From positions 1 to 6,916 of the forward strand of contig DVHA01000020.1 in assembly GCA_018712425.1 (NCBI GenBank): a stretch of 6,916 nt of DNA, written 5' to 3'. Under the pieces are notes generated by a model, which saw nothing but the letters and a program-made list of their open reading frames with translations, was not told where the DNA came from and ran no database searches. Source of the stretch: Candidatus Faecivivens stercoravium (GTDB lineage: Bacteria; Bacillota; Clostridia; Oscillospirales; Ruminococcaceae). This document shows, one piece after another, positions 1 through 6,881 of the stretch (its first letter is position 1; each line of letters opens with the position of its first letter). Position numbers and translations under genes: made by a program.

Positions 1-2648
<2,648 letters not shown>

Positions 2649-2677
2649 ATGGGTGATTGTAAGGCGCTGCCCTGTTT

Positions 2678-2886
2678 CCCTTTCCGCGGGGCCGAAGCGC
2701 CCTGACTGCTGGGCTCTGTCTCGCGGGGACGGCGTTCGGCAAATCGGGGTCCAGGGCCCGCTAGGGTCCTGGCGGATTCCAAAGGCAGAGCCTTTGGCCC
2801 GTCCAGGCGGAGCTTGGCGGATTCTTAAGGCAGAGCCTTAAGGAGGTCCCTTAAGGGGACCGATACAATCATTCAATCATCCAAAA
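2678..2886 (-). repeat. Dispersed hairpin repeat family A, copy 1
   Basis: This intergenic element starts about 30 nt after the uvrA stop and matches 5079-5288 in the same orientation, with roughly 15 substitutions and one indel. It folds into successive hairpins: 2691-2701 with 2731-2740 (10 bp, one bulged G), 2751-2759 with 2764-2772 (9 bp, loop GCTA), 2779-2786 with 2790-2797, 2803-2808 with 2812-2817, 2824-2831 with 2835-2842, and 2845-2850 with 2856-2861. Read on the minus strand (hence the strand given) it holds two copies of a two-hairpin module: 2842 to 2803 and 2797 to 2751. In each, a hairpin with apex GGC-TCT-GCC is followed by linker AATCCG and a second hairpin. It lies before the terminator at 2935, so it is probably transcribed as uvrA 3' UTR. 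I see no target-site duplication or coding potential. A non-autonomous mobile element or a REP-like element are both possible. Confidence 0.85.
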
Positions 2887-2906
2887 GGGAGCCTTAAAGG
2901 GCTCCC
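2883..2906 (-). terminator. Weak leftward terminator-like hairpin beside repeat A copy 1
   Basis: GGGAGCC (2887-2893) pairs with GGCTCCC (2900-2906) around a 6-nt loop. On the minus strand the stem is followed by TTTTGG, a short U tract; on the plus strand no U tract follows. No leftward gene reads into it here, so a terminator role is uncertain. The equivalent place beside copy 2 also holds a hairpin (5293-5318) of unrelated sequence. Confidence 0.3.
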
Positions 2907-2934
2907 CCGCTAAATTATACGACAAATATCTCCC

Positions 2935-2973
2935 CCCTTCCCGGGCAAAATACCCGGGAAGGGCTTTCTTTTT
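2935..2973 (+). terminator. Rho-independent terminator after uvrA
   Basis: CCCTTCCCGGG (2935-2945) pairs perfectly with CCCGGGAAGGG (2953-2963) across a 7-nt A-rich loop, followed by CTTTCTTTTT. This is the strongest terminator in the window. It most likely ends the uvrA transcript, leaving a 3' UTR of about 300 nt that includes the family A repeat. Confidence 0.9.
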
Positions 2974-3004
2974 CCAAACCGCGTTATTTTTTACCGAAAA
3001 CCCC

Positions 3005-3032
3005 TTGCATATTCCGGAAAAACTGCTATAAT
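3005..3032 (+). promoter_or_regulatory. Sigma-A-type promoter of the isomerase gene
   Basis: TTGCAT (3005-3010) and a perfect TATAAT (3027-3032) are separated by 16 bp. Transcription would start near 3039, giving a leader of about 50 nt that can form a small hairpin (CCGGC 3051-3055 with GCCGG 3064-3068) ahead of the ribosome binding site. The position decides the start codon of the gene: an in-frame ATG at 3038 sits at the expected transcription start and cannot be used from this promoter. Confidence 0.8.
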
Positions 3033-3088
3033 GGCTGATGAAAGCGAAATCCGGCGGAATCCTGCCGGCAGAAAGGAATGTGCATAAA

Positions 3089-3997
3089 ATGAAACTTGGA
3101 ATGAGCTGCTACTGCCTCGACGGCGCGATGGCCAAAGGCATGACGGTGGACGAGGTGATCGATTTCGCCGCCGCCCACGGCTGCGAGCATATCGAATTCG
3201 TCCCCTTCCACCTGGAGTTTGTCCGCCCTGACCTCAGCCTGAACGAGGAGCTGTGCGACCATGTGCGGGAAAAATGCGCATCGGCGGGGATTGAGATCTC
3301 GACCTATTCGGTCAACGGCAACCTGCTGATGGAGGACGAGGCCGAACAGGCCCGGGAGATCGAGCGGATTAAACGGCATATCGACGCCGCCGAGCGGATG
3401 GGCCTGAAACGGATGCGGTTTGACGTCGCCTCCTTCCGCCGCCCCTTCTCCACCAACACCATCTACAACTTCCGGGAAGAGTTCCCCCAGATGGTCAAAA
3501 ACGGCGGGCTGCTCTGCGACTACGCCGCCGGGAAGGGCATCAACATCGTCATGGAAAACCACGGCTTCTTTATCAACGGCTCCGACCGGGTGCTCTCCCT
3601 CATCCAGTCGATTAACCGCCCCAACCTCAAGATGACCGTCGACGTCGGCAACTTCCTCTGTGTCGACGAGGACCCGGTCGCCGCGGTCAAGAAGTGCCTG
3701 CCGATGGCCGAGATGATCCACCTCAAGGACTTCTACATCCGCAAAAAGGAACAGCTCCCCGACCAGACCGAGATGTTCAACTGCGACAACGGCAGCTGGT
3801 TCGAGACGATGGGCGGCAAGATGCTCCGCGGCTCGATCCTCGGCCAGGGGGATATGGACGTCTGGGAGATTTTGCGGCTGATCAAGCACTCCGGTTTCGA
3901 CGGGTACATCTCCCTCGAGTTCGAAGGGATGGAGCCCTGCGAACGGGCGACCGCCATCGGCCTCTCGATGGCGAAGGCGATCCTCGAACGGGTGTAA
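3089..3997 (+). CDS. Sugar phosphate isomerase/epimerase family protein (xylose-isomerase-like TIM barrel)
   Basis: This 302-residue protein belongs to the AP-endonuclease-2/xylose-isomerase-like TIM-barrel superfamily, whose members use a divalent metal to isomerise or epimerise sugars, sugar acids or inositol derivatives in the cytoplasm. The expected metal-ligand motifs of the barrel strands are present: ENHG (E156), DVGN (D185), HLKD (H211) and SLEFEG (E277 or E279), with a glycine-rich LGQGDMDV segment before the last one. Length is normal and nothing looks degraded. I chose ATG 3089 because AAAGGA (3072-3077) precedes it by 11 nt, the protein then opens with the typical first strand KLGMSCYCL, and the upstream in-frame ATG at 3038 coincides with the transcription start. 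It has its own promoter and terminator, so it is monocistronic, and no neighbouring sugar gene reveals the substrate. Family assignment is firm; the specific reaction cannot be told. Confidence 0.9.
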   Translation: MKLGMSCYCLDGAMAKGMTVDEVIDFAAAHGCEHIEFVPFHLEFVRPDLSLNEELCDHVREKCASAGIEISTYSVNGNLLMEDEAEQAREIERIKRHIDAAERMGLKRMRFDVASFRRPFSTNTIYNFREEFPQMVKNGGLLCDYAAGKGINIVMENHGFFINGSDRVLSLIQSINRPNLKMTVDVGNFLCVDEDPVAAVKKCLPMAEMIHLKDFYIRKKEQLPDQTEMFNCDNGSWFETMGGKMLRGSILGQGDMDVWEILRLIKHSGFDGYISLEFEGMEPCERATAIGLSMAKAILERV

Positions 3998-4018
3998 GCG
4001 ACAGTATATCCAGGCAGC

Positions 4019-4044
4019 AAAGGCGTCCCGTGGGGCGCCTTTTT
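4019..4044 (+). terminator. Rho-independent terminator after the isomerase gene
   Basis: AAAGGCGTCC pairs with GGGCGCCTTT (one G-T pair) around a short CGTG loop, followed directly by a T run ending at 4044. It begins 21 nt after the stop codon at 3997, which fits the end of a single-gene transcript. Confidence 0.85.
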
Positions 4045-4050
4045 GTAATA

Positions 4051-4162
4051 TGATATACACGCTGGCGCGTGTATGATATCCGCCCGGCGGGCGGGTGATA
4101 TATTGGCCTGCGGCCATATGATATATGCCCCTGCGGGACATATGAAGGTACGCTTCGCTCAT
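4051..4162. repeat. Tandem hairpin array with TGATAT spacers
   Basis: The motif TGATAT recurs at 4051, 4074, 4096 and 4119, a period of 22-23 bp, with a decayed fifth unit starting TGAAGG at 4143. Between the motifs lie short inverted repeats of unrelated sequence: ATACACGC/GCGTGTAT (loop TGGC), CCGCCC/GGGCGG (loop GGC), TGGCC/GGCCA (loop TGC), and ATATGCCCC/GGGACATAT (loop TGC, one C-A mismatch). The fifth unit has only a weak GAAG/CTTC stem. It sits just after the isomerase terminator. There is no open reading frame with a ribosome binding site here. Similar hairpin strings seem familiar to me from GC-rich gut Clostridia, but I know no established name or function. Confidence 0.75.
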
Positions 4163-4171
4163 TTAAATTTT

Positions 4172-4291
4172 CCGATGCGTTCCCGATGCGCGCACTAAAA
4201 ATTAAATCACATTTTTCCCGGCGGCATGTACGGCGGGAAAAATACCTTGATCCGGGCAAGTGTCGACCGCAGGGAGGCATGCAGCCCGGAT
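4172..4291 (+). other. Hairpin-rich region upstream of the metallopeptidase gene
   Basis: An 8-bp direct repeat, CCGATGCG, occurs at 4172-4179 and 4183-4190, 11 bp apart. It is followed by two hairpins: ATTTTTCCCG (4211-4220) with CGGGAAAAAT (4234-4243), and ATCCGGGC (4250-4257) with GCCCGGAT (4284-4291) enclosing a 26-nt loop. Whether these are transcribed depends on the promoter used by the downstream gene. I recognise no known riboswitch core and see no confident promoter upstream of them. Confidence 0.35.
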
Positions 4292-4298
4292 GTCAAAA

Positions 4299-4328
4299 TA
4301 TAATCCAAAAAGCTTGCTTTTTGGATTA
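4299..4328 (+). promoter_or_regulatory. TATAAT box overlapping a perfect 28-bp palindrome (candidate operator)
   Basis: TATAAT at 4299-4304 could be a -10 box, with a start near 4311 and a 5' UTR of about 36 nt. No good -35 or extended -10 is visible. Overlapping it, TAATCCAAAAAGC (4301-4313) and GCTTTTTGGATTA (4316-4328) form perfect inverted arms of 13 bp around TT. The palindrome ends 5 nt before the Shine-Dalgarno sequence. If transcription starts inside it, it would act as a DNA operator; if transcription starts further upstream, it would be a strong mRNA hairpin next to the ribosome binding site. Confidence 0.5.
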
Positions 4329-4346
4329 GGAAGAAGGAGGGCTTTT

Positions 4347-5054
4347 ATGTATCTTGACTGGACGTATATCGTTCTGGTGCTGCCGGCGGTGGTGTTTTCC
4401 CTCTGGGCCAGCAGCCGGGTAAACGGCGTCTTTGCCCGCTACCAGGACCATTTCCTCGCCTCCGGGCTCACCGGCGCCGAGGCGGCCGCGGCGATGCTGC
4501 GGCAGGCGGGGGTATATGGTGTCCGGATTGAACGGGTCTCCGGGCGGCTGTCCGACCACTACGATCCGCGGACAAACGTCATCCGGCTGTCCGACGGGGT
4601 CTACGGCAGCAGCTCGGCGGTGGCGGTGGGGGTCGCCTGCCATGAAGCGGGCCACGCCCTCCAGTACGCCGGGAACTACTTCCCGGTGCGGCTGCGGATG
4701 GCGATTATCCCGGTGACCCGGCTGGGGTCGGGGCTGGCGGTGCCGCTGATCCTGATCGGGATTTTGTTTTCCTACACCTCCAGTATATTTATCACGGTGG
4801 CGTATATCGGGGTCGGGTGCTTCGCCCTCTCGACCGTCTTCCAGCTGGTGACCCTGCCGGTCGAGTTCAACGCCAGCCGCCGGGCGCTCGCCGCCATCCA
4901 CGAAAGCGGCTTCCTCCGGCCGGAGGAGGAGGCGGAGGCGAAGGAAATCCTCTCGGCCGCGGCGATGACCTATGTGGCGGCGCTGGCGGTGTCGATTACC
5001 CAGCTGCTGCAGTTCCTCCTGCTGGTCGGCCGGCGGGATAACCGGCGGAGATAA
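4347..5054 (+). CDS. YugP-like membrane zinc metallopeptidase (Zn_peptidase_2 family)
   Basis: This 235-residue integral membrane protein resembles Bacillus subtilis YugP along its whole length. Visible hallmarks are the N-terminal YLDWTYIVLVLPA membrane segment (about 5-22), the block GRLSDHYDPRTNVIRLSDGVY (about 67-86), the catalytic zinc motif HEAGH (H99, E100, H103) and LPVEFNASRRAL (170-181). E173 in that last block is a candidate third zinc ligand, which is my inference. Further hydrophobic segments lie at about 120-142, 146-170 and 203-227, giving four in all. The family is annotated as a neutral zinc metallopeptidase but its substrates are not established; a role in membrane protein turnover is a guess. 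ATG 4347 is chosen because AAGGAGG (4334-4340) lies 6 nt upstream and the protein then begins like its relatives; a GTG extension to 4260 would run through the palindrome with no ribosome binding site. Intact, with no operon partner. Confidence 0.93.
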   Translation: MYLDWTYIVLVLPAVVFSLWASSRVNGVFARYQDHFLASGLTGAEAAAAMLRQAGVYGVRIERVSGRLSDHYDPRTNVIRLSDGVYGSSSAVAVGVACHEAGHALQYAGNYFPVRLRMAIIPVTRLGSGLAVPLILIGILFSYTSSIFITVAYIGVGCFALSTVFQLVTLPVEFNASRRALAAIHESGFLRPEEEAEAKEILSAAAMTYVAALAVSITQLLQFLLLVGRRDNRRR

Positions 5055-5078
5055 GCGCCCATGTTTGAGGAAAGCACA

Positions 5079-5288
5079 CCCTCCCCGCGGGGCCGAAGCG
5101 CCCTGACTGCTGGGCTCTGTCTCGCGGGAACGGCGTTCGGCAAATCGGTGTCCAGGGCCCGCTAGGGTCCTGGCGGAGTCCAGAGGCAGAGCCTCTGGTC
5201 CATCCAAGTGAAACTTGGCGGATTCTTAAGGCAGAGCCTTAAGGAGGTGCCTTAAGGGCACCGATACAAAATATTCAATTGTCCAAAA
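5079..5288 (-). repeat. Dispersed hairpin repeat family A, copy 2
   Basis: This second copy of the element at 2678-2886 begins 25 nt after the metallopeptidase stop codon. All stems are kept: 5092-5102 with 5132-5141, 5152-5160 with 5165-5173, 5180-5187 with 5191-5198, 5204-5209 with 5213-5218, 5225-5232 with 5236-5243, and 5246-5251 with 5257-5262. Relative to copy 1, three pairs changed on both sides: A2782-T2794 became G5183-C5195, C2808-G2812 became T5209-A5213, and C2848-G2858 became G5249-C5259. A G-T wobble (2806/2814) also became A-T. On the minus strand it contains the same two modules (5243 to 5204 and 5198 to 5152), with linkers AATCCG and ACTCCG. It lies in the probable 3' UTR of the metallopeptidase gene. 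Confidence 0.87.
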
Positions 5289-5318
5289 CAAAAAGCGCCT
5301 GGAACCGCCCAGGCGCTT
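5283..5318 (-). terminator. Leftward Rho-independent terminator of the NERD-like gene, possibly bidirectional
   Basis: AAGCGCCTGG (5293-5302) pairs perfectly with CCAGGCGCTT (5309-5318), loop of 6 nt. On the minus strand the stem is followed by TTTTTGTTTT, a good U tract, so it should end the transcript of the minus-strand gene at 5565-6182. That transcript would have a 3' UTR of about 250 nt containing repeat B copy 1. On the plus strand the stem is followed by AATTTG, which could give weaker termination of the metallopeptidase transcript. Confidence 0.75.
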
Positions 5319-5325
5319 AATTTGT

Positions 5326-5533
5326 CAAAAATGTTTTTTGGAGCATTTTTTGGGTGCTGCGCACGCTTCGTTATCAGCGGCAAAGCTGTGGTCAGCTTCG
5401 GAAGTACGGAAAGTGAGCGCCTGGGAAGGGGCTCTGCCCCTTCCAGTCCCGCGATTTTTTGAAAAAAATCGAGTAAAACTTTTCATTCTGCGCCCGTTTC
5501 TTTGTGACTTTAACGCCAGCGCCGATTCTTACG
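5326..5533 (+). repeat. Dispersed hairpin repeat family B, copy 1
   Basis: This element matches 6601-6811 in the same orientation over about 208 nt, most closely in the left two thirds. It opens with an A/T hairpin (CAAAAA 5326-5331 with TTTTTG 5335-5340) and a short GTGC/GCAC stem. Its core is the module also found in family A, here on the plus strand: GGAAGGGGC (5424-5432) with GCCCCTTCC (5436-5444), loop TCT; linker AGTCCCG (5445-5451); then CGATTTTTT (5452-5460) with AAAAAATCG (5463-5471). A conserved tail ending in CGCCAGCGCCG follows. An open frame across it (5338-5562) lacks a ribosome binding site and is not taken as a gene. It ends about 30 nt beyond the stop codon of the minus-strand gene and is antisense to it. 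Confidence 0.85.
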
Positions 5534-5564
5534 TTTCTGTCCAACTCGTTTTTCGACAGTGAGG

Positions 5565-6182
5565 TTATTTCCCTTCCTGCAAAAGCTTTGCCACCTCTTC
5601 GACGTCCACCGGGCCGTCCTCCGAATACTTGGAGCGGCCAAGGAGGGCTTTAAAGGTTTTGTAGTTTAAAACCGGCATCCCCTGCCCGATCGACAGGGTG
5701 ACCTTCGGGTCGCCGAAAACGACGTAGTACTCGGTCTGGATTTTGCCCAGCTTGTGGCGGGTCAGCAGCCGCCGCACCGCATCGTTGGCCTTCTGCGCCT
5801 CCCGGAGGGGGTTGTCGAAGGCGACGCGGCCGAGGGTGATGTTTTCCTTGTCGGTCTTAACCGAGACCCAAGTGGGGTCCTTGGCGTCGCCGTAGATGGT
5901 GTCGCACTCGCTGCGGAGCTGGAAGAGCAGCACATGGTTGAAGGTCACCAGCGCCCGGTCGACGGTGACGGTGTCGTTTTTGCCCGCCGGGAAGGTGAGG
6001 TTTTCCAGCACCTTGAAGCTGCGGATTTTGGCGAAGCGGTTCAGCTTCCCGGTGACGAGGTTTTCCGCCAGCACCCCTTTTTTCCGCTGGAGGCTGTTTT
6101 TCAGCATATGTAAGAGCACCAGCAGCACGACCACAAGGATCGCGATACCGGCTACGATGAGAGCGATCGCCCAGGTTTCCAT
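5565..6182 (-). CDS. Membrane-anchored protein with degenerate NERD-like (nuclease-related) domain
   Basis: The 205-residue product begins with one strong membrane segment (about 4-26) and a basic stretch (KNSLQRKKG), so the rest is probably cytoplasmic. Residues about 36-110 look like a NERD domain, a fold related to restriction-type nucleases: an AE pair (E40), a VTVDRALVTFNHVLLF strand pair with D75, a TIYGD turn and a W (W105). In typical NERD domains the second strand ends in E-x-K; here the aligned residues are Q88-L89-R90, so catalysis looks lost and a structural or binding role is more likely. Residues 111-205 match nothing I recognise. I start at the ATG ending at 6182 because minus-strand AAGGAG (6193-6198) lies 10 nt upstream and the membrane segment follows at once; an extension to 6326 would run through the likely promoter. 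The NERD assignment rests on pattern recognition and is moderately sure. Confidence 0.65.
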   Translation of the reverse strand: METWAIALIVAGIAILVVVLLVLLHMLKNSLQRKKGVLAENLVTGKLNRFAKIRSFKVLENLTFPAGKNDTVTVDRALVTFNHVLLFQLRSECDTIYGDAKDPTWVSVKTDKENITLGRVAFDNPLREAQKANDAVRRLLTRHKLGKIQTEYYVVFGDPKVTLSIGQGMPVLNYKTFKALLGRSKYSEDGPVDVEEVAKLLQEGK

Positions 6183-6251
6183 AAAAATGAGTCTCCTTCC
6201 AAATGTCCGAATTGCCATATCCAAAGCCTGTTTTTCAATAGCCTGAAAAAT

Positions 6252-6260
6252 ATTATACCA
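6252..6260 (-). promoter_or_regulatory. Extended -10 promoter of the NERD-like gene
   Basis: The minus strand reads TGG-TATAAT here, a perfect -10 with the TGn extension. No good -35 is seen 16-18 bp upstream, which is common for extended -10 promoters. Transcription would start near 6245, giving a 5' UTR of about 60 nt. The position supports the ATG at 6182 over the longer open frame. Confidence 0.6.
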
Positions 6261-6367
6261 CATCCGCATAAAAAAGGGAACCCGGTTCATACTAGATTCG
6301 AAAATATTTTGGAAGCTGTGGGGCACCGCCCCAGGCGTTCCGGATTTTCGGAAAGGAATGAATTTGG

Positions 6368-6571
6368 ATGAACTGGATTGACAGGATTGCCCTCCTGCTC
6401 GTCGTGATCGGCGGTATCAACTGGGGCAGCGTCGGCCTTTTCCAATACGACCTGGTGGGGGCGCTCTTCGGCGGGATGTCCGGCATGATCAGCCGGATTA
6501 TCTTCACGCTGGTGGGGATTGCCGCCCTCTGGTGCATCTCCCTCTTCTTCCGCGGCAGCGACCGGTCATAA
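6368..6571 (+). CDS. DUF378 family small membrane protein
   Basis: This 67-residue protein has two membrane helices (about 7-25 and 41-61) and the family's hallmark GGINWGSVGLFQYDLVGALFG, with NWG at 18-20, followed by SRIIFTLVGIAALW. DUF378 proteins are widespread small bacterial membrane proteins of unknown function, and this length is usual. GAAAGGA (6351-6357) lies 10 nt before the ATG. A small hairpin (TTCCG 6338-6342 with CGGAA 6349-6353) overlaps the start of that ribosome binding site, and a TGGGGC/GCCCCA hairpin (6319-6333) lies just upstream. The gene diverges from the NERD-like gene across a 185-bp gap; I could not identify its own promoter with confidence. It is followed by repeat B copy 2 and has no clear terminator before it. 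Confidence 0.93.
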   Translation: MNWIDRIALLLVVIGGINWGSVGLFQYDLVGALFGGMSGMISRIIFTLVGIAALWCISLFFRGSDRS

Positions 6572-6600
6572 GGGACGGGCGGAAGAAAGGCCCGATTTGC

Positions 6601-6811
6601 CGAAAAACCATTTTCGAGCATTTTTTGGGTGCTTGCGCACGCTTTGTTATAAGTGGCAAAACTGTGGACAGCTTCAGAAGTACGGTAACTGAGCGCCTGG
6701 GAAAGGGCTCTGCCCTCTCCACTCCCGCCAGCCCTTTAAAAAGGGCTGGACCCTAAACTTCTGATCGTCCCCCGTTTCTCCGTAAAATAGGCGCCAGCGC
6801 CGGTTTATGCG
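6601..6811 (+). repeat. Dispersed hairpin repeat family B, copy 2
   Basis: This copy starts 29 nt after the DUF378 stop and matches 5326-5533. The opening A/T hairpin is CGAAAA (6601-6606) with TTTTCG (6611-6616). The module is GGAAAGGGC (6700-6708) with GCCCTCTCC (6712-6720), loop TCT, which has one A-C mismatch; linker ACTCCCG (6721-6727); then a perfect 10-bp stem, CCAGCCCTTT (6728-6737) with AAAGGGCTGG (6740-6749). That stem stands exactly where copy 1 has CGATTTTTT/AAAAAATCG: the sequence is replaced, the self-complementarity kept. The tail again ends in CGCCAGCGCCG. Here the module is in the sense orientation relative to the upstream gene. Open frames over it lack ribosome binding sites and I treat them as non-coding. 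Confidence 0.85.
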
Positions 6812-6852
6812 TTCGAGCAGATGGTTTCCAGGCCTCGGGCCTTGTATCCCCC

Positions 6853-6881
6853 TTGACAGAAACCGCCGGACGCGGTATCCT
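6853..6881 (+). promoter_or_regulatory. Promoter for a gene beyond the right edge
   Basis: A perfect TTGACA (6853-6858) and TATCCT (6876-6881) are separated by 17 bp. Transcription would start near 6888. GGGAGGTGG (6907-6915) at the very end of the window looks like a ribosome binding site, so a rightward gene should start within about 10 nt of the edge. GTATCC occurs three times around this promoter (6844, 6875, 6896). Confidence 0.75.

Noticed and set aside
3038..3088. Upstream in-frame ATG (3038) as the isomerase start
   Set aside because: It coincides with the expected transcription start of the 3005-3032 promoter, has no ribosome binding site, and adds 17 residues the family does not need.
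3026..4162. 378-residue minus-strand open frame antisense to the isomerase gene
   Set aside because: It runs through the hairpin array and terminator into the antisense of a well-conserved gene, has no start signal, and its product is His/Glu/Asp/Val-rich without any family resemblance.
4051..4162. CRISPR array
   Set aside because: The constant motif is only 6 bp, the period is about 23 bp and the variable parts are themselves palindromes; no cas gene is present.
4260..4346. GTG start at 4260 for the metallopeptidase
   Set aside because: It lacks a Shine-Dalgarno sequence and would translate the palindromic control region; ATG 4347 has an excellent AAGGAGG at proper distance.
4172..4346. 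Known riboswitch or T-box upstream of the metallopeptidase
   Set aside because: I looked for core motifs of TPP, SAM, FMN, cobalamin, c-di-GMP, c-di-AMP, guanidine and T-box leaders and found none that fit.
5424..5471. Repeat B hairpins as a Rho-independent terminator
   Set aside because: The GC-rich stem is not followed directly by a T run; the T stretch is itself the arm of the second hairpin and is absent from copy 2.
5338..5562. Small open frames across the repeats (5338-5562, 6532-6756, 2653-2841)
   Set aside because: They translate hairpin repeat DNA, have no ribosome binding sites, and the reading frame is not preserved between repeat copies.
6183..6326. N-terminal 48-residue extension of the NERD-like protein
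   Set aside because: The extension covers the extended -10 promoter and leader, and the ATG at 6182 has a strong ribosome binding site directly followed by the membrane segment.
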